From assembly GCA_003210285.1 (NCBI GenBank), contig QCVS01000002.1, forward strand, positions 1 to 64,000: a DNA stretch of 64,000 nucleotides, in the 5' to 3' direction. A model generated the notes under the pieces. It was given only the letters and a program-made list of their open reading frames with translations. It did no database searches and had not been told where the DNA came from. Below, piece by piece: positions 28,129 to 37,496 of this stretch (its first letter is position 1; each line of letters begins with the position of its first letter). A program made the translations under genes and the position numbers. Source of the DNA: Prochlorococcus sp. AG-686-J21 (lineage in GTDB: Bacteria; Cyanobacteriota; Cyanobacteriia; PCC-6307; Cyanobiaceae).

Positions 28129-29111
28129 CCGAATCCTGCCTGAACTAAATCATGTAAACGCAATAAACCACAAATTTTACTTTCATCATTAATTACTGGT
28201 AAAACTGAAATAGGTTTCTTAAAGTTTTTTTCCATTTTTTTTACAGCATTAGCCGCTAATTCTTGTTTATTAATACATATAGGATCTACGGTCATGATAT
28301 CCTTTGCTTTCAAACTAATCCAATCACTTGGATTATTTTTTTCAAGGGCTCTTCTCAAGTCACCATCTGTAATTAAACCTATAATTTTACCTCTTTCATA
28401 TTGATCTTCTATCCATGCACTCCCAATACCATTTTGTGTCATAGAAGTTATTAAATCTACTAATGGATATGAAGGACTTAGTCCTGTAATTTTTTTTATT
28501 GGAATCATAAGATTTTCAACAATAAGTGTTAATTTTTTGCCCAATGATCCTGAAGGATGATTTATAGCAAAGTCTGCTTGAGATATTCCGCATCTTTCCA
28601 TCCAAACAACAGCTAACGCATCTCCAATAGCCATTGCAACCGCAGTGCTCGCAGTGGGTGCTAAATTTAGAGGACAGATTTCTTTATTTACATTACCTTC
28701 TAATACCACTTTACATTTCTGTCCCAGTTCAGATTTGATATTTCCAAGTATACCAATGCAGGATATTTGTCTATTACTTAAATGCGGTAATAAGTTTATT
28801 AATTCTTGTGTATTACCACTATTTGAAATTAGAAGACATATGTCATTCTTAGCAACAATTCCTAAATCCCCATGAAGAGCATCTAGAGGATTTAAGTATA
28901 AAGACATTAAACCTATAGATGAGAATGTGGCGGCAATTTTCCTCGCTACAATACCACTTTTACCTACTCCAGTTATTATTACTTTAGATTTATTTTCGAA
29001 ACATGATACAAGTAAATCTATTGCTTTATCAACTTGAATAATGTCAAGCTTATCCGCTGCCGATTTTATAGCTGAGGATTCTTCAATTAAACATCGAGAT
29101 AAAGCTGACAC
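28125..29111 (-). CDS. kdsD: D-arabinose 5-phosphate isomerase
   Basis: Makes arabinose-5-phosphate from ribulose-5-phosphate for KdsA. An SIS domain (about 40-170) contains ITGVGKSGIVARKIAATFSS and SNSGNTQEL. Two CBS domains follow (about 205-328), with LITDGDLRR and the ending LRLHDLVQAG typical of KdsD/KpsF. 328 aa, full length. Downstream of kdsB by 60 bases. Confidence 0.94.
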   Translation of the reverse strand: MSALSRCLIEESSAIKSAADKLDIIQVDKAIDLLVSCFENKSKVIITGVGKSGIVARKIAATFSSIGLMSLYLNPLDALHGDLGIVAKNDICLLISNSGNTQELINLLPHLSNRQISCIGILGNIKSELGQKCKVVLEGNVNKEICPLNLAPTASTAVAMAIGDALAVVWMERCGISQADFAINHPSGSLGKKLTLIVENLMIPIKKITGLSPSYPLVDLITSMTQNGIGSAWIEDQYERGKIIGLITDGDLRRALEKNNPSDWISLKAKDIMTVDPICINKQELAANAVKKMEKNFKKPISVLPVINDESKICGLLRLHDLVQAGFG

Positions 29112-29171
29112 AATTTTCTAGTAGCCTATATCATTTAAACACTTTTTTTGCATTTTTCTAAATAAATAATG

Positions 29172-30005
29172 TCAGTCCATATTTTTGGCAATCTTTCTCG
29201 CCTCTTCCAGTTGTTCTAATGTATCTATAGAAATAGAGTTACCTTGAATTTTAAAAGTTGAAATTTTATATCCCGCTTCTAATATTTTCAATTGTTCCAG
29301 TTTTTCTGCTTTTTCAAGTTTAGAATCTGGCATATCAAACCACATTCTTAATATTTCAGCCCTAAAACCATAAATACCAACATGTCCCCAAAAAGTTGAA
29401 TGTTCGTGCCAATCACATGCTTCAACTCCTCTAATGTGTGGTAAGGCTGATCTTGAAAAATATATAGCATTTCCTCCAGAAGATAATATGGTTTTTACAA
29501 CAGCTGGATTATGTATATCCTTTCTTCCAAGAGCATATATAGGAGTGATAACATCAAATCTATCTATATCATTAAGTAATTTATTTGACATCAACGTAAG
29601 AACATTGGGGTCTATGAAAGGTTGATCTCCCTGAACATTAACTATCGCAGTTTTAGCAACAAGTTCAGAAATATTTTTTCTTTCTTGAGAATCACAATCT
29701 TGATCCCATGCCTTTGAAACAATTTGATCAACAACTGTTGCAATTCTCTCACTTCCTGATTTACATTCTGAAGATGTCATTATGGTTTGAAAACCCCATT
29801 TTTCAGATAGTTCTTTTAATTTTGAATTATCAGTACATAAAACCAAGCCGTCATAACCTTTTGCTTTAGCACAGTTTTCTAAAACCCTTCTTATCATTGG
29901 TTTTCCACAGATATCTGCCATTATTTTCCCAGGTAATCTCTTTGAATCCAATCTTGCCGGTATAGCTAAAATAGTTTTCTGAACTAAATTACTTTCTAAT
30001 CCCAA
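29172..30005 (-). CDS. kdsB: CMP-Kdo synthetase (3-deoxy-manno-octulosonate cytidylyltransferase)
   Basis: Activates Kdo with CTP to CMP-Kdo. AIPARLDSKRLPGK (about 14-27) is the nucleotide-binding loop; NVQGDQPFIDP and the later HVGIYGFR and LEQLKILEAGY are KdsB signatures. 277 aa, a little longer than the E. coli enzyme because of a short insert near residues 90-115. The start overlaps the downstream end of the glycosyltransferase gene by ten bases. Confidence 0.94.
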   Translation of the reverse strand: MGLESNLVQKTILAIPARLDSKRLPGKIMADICGKPMIRRVLENCAKAKGYDGLVLCTDNSKLKELSEKWGFQTIMTSSECKSGSERIATVVDQIVSKAWDQDCDSQERKNISELVAKTAIVNVQGDQPFIDPNVLTLMSNKLLNDIDRFDVITPIYALGRKDIHNPAVVKTILSSGGNAIYFSRSALPHIRGVEACDWHEHSTFWGHVGIYGFRAEILRMWFDMPDSKLEKAEKLEQLKILEAGYKISTFKIQGNSISIDTLEQLEEARKIAKNMD

Positions 30006-30715
30006 AGTTTCATAGCTCCTTCTCTAGCAGAAAACCATTTAGCTGCTAAGCTGCCACCCATTGTCCTTTGATCTTTAAACCAAGGACCTCCTAAAGTCCA
30101 GTGTACCAACTTTAATGAATCTTCTTCAAGAATTTCATTTTCTAAATTTGTTTCTCCAACTAAATAATTCCATTTACTATCTAATGAGCCAATTAGATGA
30201 TCTCCTTTAAGCCATTTAAACCTGTGTAAATCTAATCCTGAAGCTGAGTTAACATATTCAGGTGTTAATGCTTTACAATTTTCACAATTAAAAATCATTA
30301 AAGAACTCCAATTCTTTTTTGGATAAGCATTCTGCGGTTCTCCTAAGAACTTTTTCTTTTGAGTAGTAATATAATTATGTTTGACACATTGAACTACAAA
30401 TTTAGGATCTTTTTGATCCCATAAATCTGCAATATCTGAGAAGCTTAAAAAATCACAATCTAGAAAAATTGCATGGCCCTCAAAATTCATTAAGTAAGGT
30501 ACAAGAAATCTAGTGAAAGAAAAATCGGTACTTTGTTTAGGATCTTTTTTTCTCCAAAAAATATTTAATTTCCTGAGCTGTTCAGTAACTAGTGGGGTGA
30601 TTGATACGGGTCTAGAAGAATTTTGATAAATACTATCTATTAAAACATTTGTTGCAGCTCTTTCTCTATAATCGTATCCAATAAATATTGGAATTTGCTG
30701 CTTAATCCTAATCAT
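29996..30715 (-). CDS. Putative GT-A glycosyltransferase (GT8-like)
   Basis: 239 aa. Starts IPIFIGYDYRERAATNVLIDS and has a likely metal-binding Asp-x-Asp in AIFLDCDFLSF (about 82-92), followed by ALTPEYVNS and VHWTLGGPWF. This fits small GT8-like transferases. It overlaps kdsB by ten bases, so its expression is tied to CMP-Kdo supply, but the GT-A fold suggests a UDP-sugar donor. Donor unknown. Confidence 0.72.
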   Translation of the reverse strand: MIRIKQQIPIFIGYDYRERAATNVLIDSIYQNSSRPVSITPLVTEQLRKLNIFWRKKDPKQSTDFSFTRFLVPYLMNFEGHAIFLDCDFLSFSDIADLWDQKDPKFVVQCVKHNYITTQKKKFLGEPQNAYPKKNWSSLMIFNCENCKALTPEYVNSASGLDLHRFKWLKGDHLIGSLDSKWNYLVGETNLENEILEEDSLKLVHWTLGGPWFKDQRTMGGSLAAKWFSAREGAMKLWD

Positions 30716-30742
30716 AGAAAATTATTTTGAAATTTTTCTAGG

Positions 30743-31606
30743 TTAATTATTAAAGAAAATTTTTAATTTATTAATTAACCTTACAATTAAAAGTCGCATT
30801 TGTAATGAAACAATAGGATTAGCGATAAAACTTATTAATAAAGGAGTTGAAAAATCTTTAAGCCTTAATCTTAATTTTTTTCTTTTATTGTTTTTAACTA
30901 ATAAAGTCTCATTTTTAAATTGATTACTAAATAAAATGTCATACTTTTCCTGAATAAAGTTGAAATTTATTCTTTGAGAATTAATTTTCCTAAATATACC
31001 CTGCACGCCTGTTTTATAGTATGTATTAAAAATAGCTAGTAAACAAAGCTCCGACGAATTAAGCAAATCAAAACTTTGAGAAATAGATGTTAATTCTAGA
31101 GAAAACTTTTGCAATTTTATTGAAGAATTATATTTATCAAGATCTTTAAAAAAGGTTGGAGAAAATTGAAAAAATCCATGATTCACCCAATTATTACAAG
31201 GTGATCCAAAATAAAAAATGCCATCATTTTTTAATAAGTCAAAAATGTTTTGTAATGCAATTGGAGTATTACTTAGATGTTCAATTGTGCCTGCATCAAG
31301 AACGACATCATAAGAATCTTTGAATTTATCCTCTAACTTTATATTTAAATTTGCGATTAATTCTGCACCTTGATAATTAGATATATCAAGAGTATGAAAG
31401 TCTTTGGCACCTAAAATATCTTTAAAAAAATGACTTGCGAATTTTTCCTTGGAGATATTCTTATCTATTCCTAAAATGCTTAGTTTTTCTCTTTCTATAT
31501 TTGATAAGAAAGGATAAAGAACTCCTAATGATATTATTTTTTTATTTTTAAAAAATTCACTTTCGTTATTAAATATTCTTAATAATGATTTATAGTTTAA
31601 TCCCAT
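30743..31606 (-). CDS. Class I SAM-dependent methyltransferase-like protein
   Basis: 287 aa. The core DVVLDAGTIEHLSNTPIALQ (about 100-119) followed by LLKNDGIFYFGSPCNNW resembles methyltransferase motifs II and III of the family 23/11 type. Residue 60-75 has HTLDISNYQGAELI. The glycine-rich motif I is not obvious, so activity is uncertain. First gene of the kds run, with a divergent WecF-like gene 100 bases away. Confidence 0.65.
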   Translation of the reverse strand: MGLNYKSLLRIFNNESEFFKNKKIISLGVLYPFLSNIEREKLSILGIDKNISKEKFASHFFKDILGAKDFHTLDISNYQGAELIANLNIKLEDKFKDSYDVVLDAGTIEHLSNTPIALQNIFDLLKNDGIFYFGSPCNNWVNHGFFQFSPTFFKDLDKYNSSIKLQKFSLELTSISQSFDLLNSSELCLLAIFNTYYKTGVQGIFRKINSQRINFNFIQEKYDILFSNQFKNETLLVKNNKRKKLRLRLKDFSTPLLISFIANPIVSLQMRLLIVRLINKLKIFFNN

Positions 31607-31706
31607 AATATAAATTTTTAATCTATTTTATCATTAAAAATAATTAATTTAAGATTACAATAAACAAACTATTCTTTAAAATAATTTTTGAAATGAATTT
31701 TAGAAA

Positions 31707-32831
31707 TTGCGTAATAAGATAGTCCATATTTGCTCTTTAAACTCAAATTTTCATGAAATAGTAGCATCAAAAAGTAGAAAATCTAATCAAGAAATAATTT
31801 CCTTTAAAAAAGGTAATTTAAATTCATTTTTATTGATTTTAAAAATAATTTATAAAAACTGGAAATATAAAAAAACATTATTTGTTTTCCATAGAGTGGA
31901 TAACATAAAAATTTTTTTTATAAAACTATTTACTCTTAATGAATTTAATTATTGTTTAATTTATTGGGGACATGATTTTTATTTTTCATTTATTGATGAA
32001 AGAATATTAGATGAACATTGCCTTAAAAAAATATCCATTTATGATCAAATTTCAAAATTCATTAATATATCAAAGAATAAAAATCATGAGGTAATTAACA
32101 ATATAAAAAAATTAGTTAAAATTTTTTATTCTTATTTAGCATTAAAAAATGTAGAGGATTCAGTTGCTCTTGTTGGGATGCCTCCAAAACAAAGGAAAAT
32201 TTTAAATAAGATTTATTATAGATTCTTTAAAAAAGAATTAATAAAAAAAAGTTTATTTCTAAGACCTTACATTGAAATTAAGAATAATTCTAATAAGAAT
32301 TTTTTAAATAATGAAACCAATGACCTAAACTTCTTAATAAGTCATAGTGCTTCACCAAATGTTCACCATGAAGCAGCTATTGAGATTATAAAAATTTATT
32401 TTAATAAGTGGAAATGCAAAGTAAATATTTATGGTTTTATTTCTTATTCAGGCGGTGATATAAATTATCGAAAAGAATTATTTGAAAAGCTTAATAAAGC
32501 GGCATCTTTTGCAGAATCAGCCCATTTTGAATTGAATTTTCTTGAAAAAAGGTTTTTAAAAGAAAAGTTAAAAAATTTTGATATTGCCATAAATTTATCT
32601 TCAAGAGATGAAGGTTGTACATTATTAGGTGAATTTGCACTAATGGGAGGCATCCTATGTTTTAACAAATTCTCAATGAATTACGATGTTCTTAAGTTAA
32701 GTTTTAAAGAAAATATCCTTTCTATTAAGGAATTTTTAAATACATCTCCAAAAAAACTAAAATTAAAGAGATCGCAAATTAAAATTAATAAAACGAATAA
32801 AATTGATTACCAAGATTTATTTTACTTATAA
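31707..32831 (+). CDS. WecF-like glycosyltransferase (GT56-like)
   Basis: 374 aa. KIVHICSLNSNF at the start, FNYCLIYWGHDFYFSF (about 89-104) and GCTLLGEFALMGGILCF (about 302-318) resemble TDP-Fuc4NAc:lipid II transferase WecF, whose tryptophan-glycine-acidic motif sits in the same region. The convergent neighbour is WecE, which makes the amine precursor of that donor, supporting the call. The start is TTG directly after an in-frame TAG; an ATG at 31693 is out of frame. Specificity is inferred. Confidence 0.62.
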   Translation: MRNKIVHICSLNSNFHEIVASKSRKSNQEIISFKKGNLNSFLLILKIIYKNWKYKKTLFVFHRVDNIKIFFIKLFTLNEFNYCLIYWGHDFYFSFIDERILDEHCLKKISIYDQISKFINISKNKNHEVINNIKKLVKIFYSYLALKNVEDSVALVGMPPKQRKILNKIYYRFFKKELIKKSLFLRPYIEIKNNSNKNFLNNETNDLNFLISHSASPNVHHEAAIEIIKIYFNKWKCKVNIYGFISYSGGDINYRKELFEKLNKAASFAESAHFELNFLEKRFLKEKLKNFDIAINLSSRDEGCTLLGEFALMGGILCFNKFSMNYDVLKLSFKENILSIKEFLNTSPKKLKLKRSQIKINKTNKIDYQDLFYL

Positions 32832-32854
32832 GATTCACATGAAAATTAAAAAAA

Positions 32855-33982
32855 TCATTGAAAAAAGTTTTTAATTTTATGGATTATTTCATCTTGATAT
32901 TTTTCTATCCCAAGCCAAATTGGTAATCTTACCAATCTACTAGAAATATCTGTAGATATTTCGCAAGACAAATTAGTTTTTCCAAATTTTGAACCGAAAG
33001 GAGAATCATGAAGAGGAATATAATGAAATAAACATTTTATTCCTTCATTTTTCATATAATTGATAAATTCATCTCTAACTTTAGATGAAGACAAGATTAT
33101 GTAATATAAATGGGCATTATGAATACAATCCTGAGGAATAAATGGTCTATTTATTAATTTAGATTTCTGATAAATCGATAGCTCTTGATGATATTTCTCC
33201 CAAATCTTAATTCTTCTATTAGTTATATATTCAAGAGATTCAAGTTGAGCATAAAGATATGCTGCAACCATATCACCACAAAGGTATGAGGAACCTATAT
33301 CAACCCATGTATACTTATTAATTTCCTCGCGAAAAAACTTTGCTCTATTAGTTCCTTTTTCTCTTATTATTTCTGCTCTTTCAAAGAATTCATTATTATT
33401 AATCAAAAGAGCTCCCCCCTCTCCAGAAGTAATATTTTTAGTTTCATGAAAGCTCAATGTACCAAGGTCGCCAATACTACCAAGACTTTTGCCTTTATAA
33501 GAAGAATTTATCGCTTGGGCAGCATCTTCGACTACGAAGAGTTTGTATTTATTGGCTAAACTAATTATCTCATCCATTTCACATGACACACCTCCATAAT
33601 GAACTGGCACAATTGCTTTAGTATTTTCAGTTATGGCGCTTTCTATTTTTTTTTCATCTATATTTAACGTGTCAGATCTAATATCCACGAAAACAGGAGT
33701 GGCTCCCCTAAGAACGAATGCATTTGCTGTTGAGACGAATGTGTAAGAAGGCATTATAACTTCGTCCCCAGGCTTTATATCTAATAAAATTGCAGCCATT
33801 TCTAAAGCAGCAGTACAAGAATGAGTTAATAAAGTTTTAGAAGTGCCTGTTTTTTGGCAGAGGAAATCTTGGCATTTTCTTGTAAAATCGCCATCACCTG
33901 AAAGTTGGTAATTTGATTGTGCAATGACAATATTTTCAATTTCTTTACCAGTTTGATAAGGTCGATTAAATCCAATATTCAT
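32855..33982 (-). CDS. wecE: dTDP-4-amino-4,6-dideoxygalactose transaminase
   Basis: Transaminates dTDP-4-keto-6-deoxyglucose to dTDP-Fuc4N. Very close to E. coli WecE along its length: GDGDFTRKCQDFL, SCTAALEMAAILLDIKPGDE, MPSYTFVSTANAFVLRGA, VEDAAQ, and PLP lysine Lys182 in LSFHETKNITSGEGGA. 375 aa, full length. Its substrate comes from RfbA/RfbB at 42339-45265. It follows the adenylation gene after 89 bases and converges with the WecF-like gene. Confidence 0.93.
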   Translation of the reverse strand: MNIGFNRPYQTGKEIENIVIAQSNYQLSGDGDFTRKCQDFLCQKTGTSKTLLTHSCTAALEMAAILLDIKPGDEVIMPSYTFVSTANAFVLRGATPVFVDIRSDTLNIDEKKIESAITENTKAIVPVHYGGVSCEMDEIISLANKYKLFVVEDAAQAINSSYKGKSLGSIGDLGTLSFHETKNITSGEGGALLINNNEFFERAEIIREKGTNRAKFFREEINKYTWVDIGSSYLCGDMVAAYLYAQLESLEYITNRRIKIWEKYHQELSIYQKSKLINRPFIPQDCIHNAHLYYIILSSSKVRDEFINYMKNEGIKCLFHYIPLHDSPFGSKFGKTNLSCEISTDISSRLVRLPIWLGIEKYQDEIIHKIKNFFQ

Positions 33983-34071
33983 TAATTAAAACAAAACAAT
34001 CACTTACTAAAAATTACTATAAATCCAAACAGTTAAATAATCCATTAAATAGAAGCAAGATAAAAATATTA

Positions 34072-35592
34072 TTAATTTTTCATAGAAAGATAGATATTTT
34101 TACAAGATTTCCTATCTATTTTTCCAGATCTATTTGTAGGTAAAGAACTTGTTAATACAAAATCAGCTGGAACCATAAAATTAGGTAAATTATTTCTTAA
34201 GTATTTTCCTAATGAATCTTCTCTTGATTGAAATGAATTAACAAAATCATTTTCTTCAATTACAGCCGCTAAAAATCTAAATCTATCATCAATAACAAAG
34301 AGACATGACTTAGTTTCTTTTAAAAGAGAATTTATTCTATACTCAACCTCCTCTATTTCTAACCTAATTCCATTAATCTTTATTTGATTATCTTTTCGAC
34401 CATTTATGAAAATTTGACCAGATTTATATTTACAAATATCACCTGTTTTATATTTATCAATACTTTCTTTTATTTCATAAGACAAATCTGGCTTTGTTGT
34501 TGGTTTTATATAACCTCTCATAAGCGCATCCCCAAATATAATTAATTCATCATCAATTATTTCAAAATTAAAATATTTAAAAATTTCTCCCAAGGGTGGA
34601 CATTTTGAATATTGGGAATATAAATCTTTTAATGAAGAAATATCACCTGAATTAAAGGAAAAACAAGAACACATACATGTACCTTCTGTAGGACCATAAT
34701 AATTATGAAATAAAATATTATTCTTTAACTCTTTTGATAAATATTCTAATTCTTCCCAAGAATATCCTTCCCCACCAAAACCAATGAATCTAAGATTTTG
34801 CTTTAAAGAAATCTTTTTAATAAGTCCTGATAATTTAAGTTTTTTTATTAATGATGGAGTTCCATAAATTGAATTAACCATAAGATTATTTTCATATCTT
34901 CCTAATAAATTTTTAAACTCATAAACATCATTAATGGTAATTAGGGAATTCAAACATAAAAACATTGCTAAATCATGAATTGAATTATCAAAATGAATCG
35001 GACTAATAGATAAGTGAAAATGAGGGAGAGGATTATGCATATATTTTGATTGAATCCAATTAATATATAAGGCAAATGATTCTCTTTTAATACAAACGCC
35101 TTTAGGTTCTCCAGTACTTCCAGAAGTAAACATAATATAGGCATCTTGAGTAATATTAGTTTTATTATTTTCATATATAAGAGACCTCAAAAGATCAGTA
35201 ACTTTTAAATTAATTGAATTTATTTCTGAGATCTTTTTGCTATCCATAAAAAAAGTATTTCTTAAATTATTTATAGAATTTTTAAGTCTTAAAGAAGAAT
35301 TTTCATCTTTATCATCTATGGAAACAAAGGGTATCCCTATAATTAAGGAGGATAAAATCAAAGGATAAGTATATTTATTTTTTCTTGAGTCAATTACAAG
35401 TAATTTTGAAGATCCTAAGTTTAATCTTAAAAAATTTACTATTCTAAAAGTATATTCTAAGAATTCGTTATAAGTTAATTCACATTTTAAATTATTTTCT
35501 GAATAAATAATTGATACCTTATCTCTTATCTCCCAAGAGTCCAACAGAAAGTTTTCAATAATCTTTTTTATGCTTAAATTATTCTGACTCAT
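34072..35592 (-). CDS. Free-standing amino acid adenylation enzyme (NRPS A domain-like)
   Basis: A single A domain with no fused carrier. Core motifs: MFTSGSTGEPKG at 154-165, FDNS at 201-204, NYYGPTEGT (about 297-305), YKTGDI, GRKDNQIKINGIRLE and catalytic Lys491 in SGKIDRK. Asp202 in FDNS is the residue that binds the substrate amino group in amino-acid-activating domains and in DltA, suggesting an alpha-amino acid substrate. 506 aa. It overlaps the formyltransferase-like gene by four bases, and a lone carrier protein is three genes upstream. Substrate unknown. Confidence 0.88.
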   Translation of the reverse strand: MSQNNLSIKKIIENFLLDSWEIRDKVSIIYSENNLKCELTYNEFLEYTFRIVNFLRLNLGSSKLLVIDSRKNKYTYPLILSSLIIGIPFVSIDDKDENSSLRLKNSINNLRNTFFMDSKKISEINSINLKVTDLLRSLIYENNKTNITQDAYIMFTSGSTGEPKGVCIKRESFALYINWIQSKYMHNPLPHFHLSISPIHFDNSIHDLAMFLCLNSLITINDVYEFKNLLGRYENNLMVNSIYGTPSLIKKLKLSGLIKKISLKQNLRFIGFGGEGYSWEELEYLSKELKNNILFHNYYGPTEGTCMCSCFSFNSGDISSLKDLYSQYSKCPPLGEIFKYFNFEIIDDELIIFGDALMRGYIKPTTKPDLSYEIKESIDKYKTGDICKYKSGQIFINGRKDNQIKINGIRLEIEEVEYRINSLLKETKSCLFVIDDRFRFLAAVIEENDFVNSFQSREDSLGKYLRNNLPNFMVPADFVLTSSLPTNRSGKIDRKSCKNIYLSMKN

Positions 35593-36533
35593 TTAATAGA
35601 ATATCTTAAATTTTTTGAACCTTGTATTAAATAAAAAGGTAATTTTTCCCTAATATCCAAGATCAATAATTCACTATTCCTTATCCATAATATTCTACGT
35701 TCTATGAAATAAATAATCTGATTACTTTTGTCAAGATTTATATCTTTAAATAAATAACTAAAATTTGAAGCAATGCCTATATTTTTGATATTTTCAATTT
35801 TTATTTCTTTAAAAAAACCTTTATTTATTTCATATAGAGCAGCTTTTAGTCCATAATTATCTAAATTAGATGCTCTAACTGCTTTCTCGAGATAGGAATT
35901 TGAAAATTCAGAATCATATAATCCATAGTTTTCAGATCTTTTAAAATAATCATTTTCTCCATTTTTAACAATTTTTCTTTCTATATTTAATTTTTTGAAA
36001 TTGTATTTTTCTGAATTTATTATATTTTTCTTAACAAACAAACCTGCATAATATTCACCTATTGCAGAAATCGCATAAACATCTTTAATATCTAAAACAT
36101 CCAATAAAGGAAACTTTTCCCATTGCCAAATTAATTCTCCTTCATCGAAATTTTGATTCATTTTATGTATTGATACGTTTAAGGGAATTTTTTTCATTAA
36201 AGCCCCTATTCCTGGATCTTTTCCTTTTAATTGAGGCAAATCAGAGGGATGAATATTTATTAAGAGACTATTTTTATATAAATCAATTTGAATTTTATAT
36301 GGGCATCCACAAGAAATTAAAACATCAAATCTAATTTTATTAAGTTCAAAATGAAGTTCTTTTTTCGATTTAAAAGTAGTTAATAATATTTTGTTTGGAT
36401 TATCTTTAAGTAATTCTCTATGTAAATATGAGTTTTCCAAAGCCAAAATTTGTGTAGGTAATGGACCCTCGGATATTTCTAAAATCCCCTTTAAAGTGGA
36501 TGATCTATTTCCTACGTAAATATATGAGTTCAA
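35589..36533 (-). CDS. Formyltransferase-like protein (Met-tRNA/sugar formyltransferase family)
   Basis: The formyl-THF transferase catalytic core is present: Asn93 and His95 in INIHPSDLPQLKGKDPGIGA and Asp130 in FDEGELI. N-terminal residues 1-75 are a less conserved Rossmann-like part, and the C-terminal region (about 200-314) matches nothing I recognise. Candidates for the acceptor are an aminoacyl group on the adjacent carrier protein, as in the formylating module of linear gramicidin synthetase, or an amino sugar such as dTDP-Fuc4N. Four-base overlaps on both sides. 314 aa. Confidence 0.82.
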   Translation of the reverse strand: MNSYIYVGNRSSTLKGILEISEGPLPTQILALENSYLHRELLKDNPNKILLTTFKSKKELHFELNKIRFDVLISCGCPYKIQIDLYKNSLLINIHPSDLPQLKGKDPGIGALMKKIPLNVSIHKMNQNFDEGELIWQWEKFPLLDVLDIKDVYAISAIGEYYAGLFVKKNIINSEKYNFKKLNIERKIVKNGENDYFKRSENYGLYDSEFSNSYLEKAVRASNLDNYGLKAALYEINKGFFKEIKIENIKNIGIASNFSYLFKDINLDKSNQIIYFIERRILWIRNSELLILDIREKLPFYLIQGSKNLRYSIK

Positions 36534-37252
36534 ATAACTAATCCTCCATCAACGCTATAAATAGAGCCGTTACAGAATTGATTTGAAATTAGAGTTTCAA
36601 TAATATGAGAAACTGATTCTGGTTGACCCAATTTCCCTGTAGGTGTCCTTTCGGAAATTTCTTTTAAGTTGGTGGTAGTCACATTATTTAAAGTTGAATT
36701 TACTTCAATAAAGCCAGGCGAAACACAATTAAATCTTATTCCGGTTTTAGCATATTCTTTACAAAGTGTTTTAGTGGCAGACTCAACTGCAGCTTTTGAA
36801 GCAGCATAATTAATTTGTCCAGGATTACCTTTAGCAACTACTGAGCTGAAATTTATAATTGATCCAGATAACCTTTTTGATAATAATTTATTTGCAAACT
36901 GAATTGACAAAGCAATTGGTAAAGCATAATTTTCTATTAATTGAATTTTTGAGTTTTCAATAAAATCTTGCATATTAGAGTTATCCCATTTTTTTAGACT
37001 TATAACTCTTTCAGAGGTAATTCTTCCTATGGCATTGACTAAATGTACACAAGAGTTTGATTCATTAGGAAATTCTTTTTCAAGTATTTCAAATATGCCC
37101 TCATTAAGATCAATTTTATGAATTTTAGAATTTAAATCTATGTGTTTATCAAAACCTGATATTTGATATTTGTCTTTCTCATTTAAATATTTAAAAAGAT
37201 TACTCCCTAAACTCCCAGATGCTCCTAAGATTATAACCTTGTCTTTATTCAT
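36530..37252 (-). CDS. SDR oxidoreductase (FabG-like)
   Basis: Classical short-chain dehydrogenase: cofactor motif GASGSLGSN at residues 10-18, NAIGR near 93, catalytic Ser-Tyr-Lys in NFSSVVAKGNPGQINYAASK (about 147-166) and SPGFIEV. 240 aa, full length. It sits between the carrier protein gene (1-base gap) and the formyltransferase-like gene (4-base overlap), so it probably reduces a carrier-bound keto group or a sugar intermediate. The FabG-like fold fits either. Confidence 0.87.
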   Translation of the reverse strand: MNKDKVIILGASGSLGSNLFKYLNEKDKYQISGFDKHIDLNSKIHKIDLNEGIFEILEKEFPNESNSCVHLVNAIGRITSERVISLKKWDNSNMQDFIENSKIQLIENYALPIALSIQFANKLLSKRLSGSIINFSSVVAKGNPGQINYAASKAAVESATKTLCKEYAKTGIRFNCVSPGFIEVNSTLNNVTTTNLKEISERTPTGKLGQPESVSHIIETLISNQFCNGSIYSVDGGLVI

Positions 37253-37253
37253 A

Positions 37254-37496
37254 TTAAATACTTTGCAGTTGCAATTTAAGTGCTTGCTCTAAATCATTAA
37301 AACAATTCATATTTTCAATTTGTTCCTTAGTAAATCTTATTTTATATTTATTTTCAACGTATAAAACAAACTGAATGACTGAAAAAGAATCAAAATTTTC
37401 ATGTTCTTCTAATGGCCTATCTTTAAGAATTATTTGATCAATCTTAAACCCTAAAAATTCAGAGGCATCTTCTGTAAGGTTAATCTTCTGACTCAT
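37254..37496 (-). CDS. Acyl/peptidyl carrier protein
   Basis: 80 aa, acidic, four-helix carrier protein pattern. The phosphopantetheine serine is Ser37 in FDSFSVIQF, in place of the usual DSL. Helix III region KEQIENMNCFNDLEQAL follows. It overlaps the acyltransferase gene upstream by four bases and precedes the SDR by one base. Likely loaded by the A domain at 34072-35592 and primed by the phosphopantetheinyl transferase at 46717-47331 (inference). Confidence 0.85.
   Translation of the reverse strand: MSQKINLTEDASEFLGFKIDQIILKDRPLEEHENFDSFSVIQFVLYVENKYKIRFTKEQIENMNCFNDLEQALKLQLQSI

Noticed and set aside
24521-31606. Sialic acid capsule locus
   Set aside because: No NeuB, NeuC or NeuA homologue in the window; KdsA and KdsB signatures are clear and distinct.
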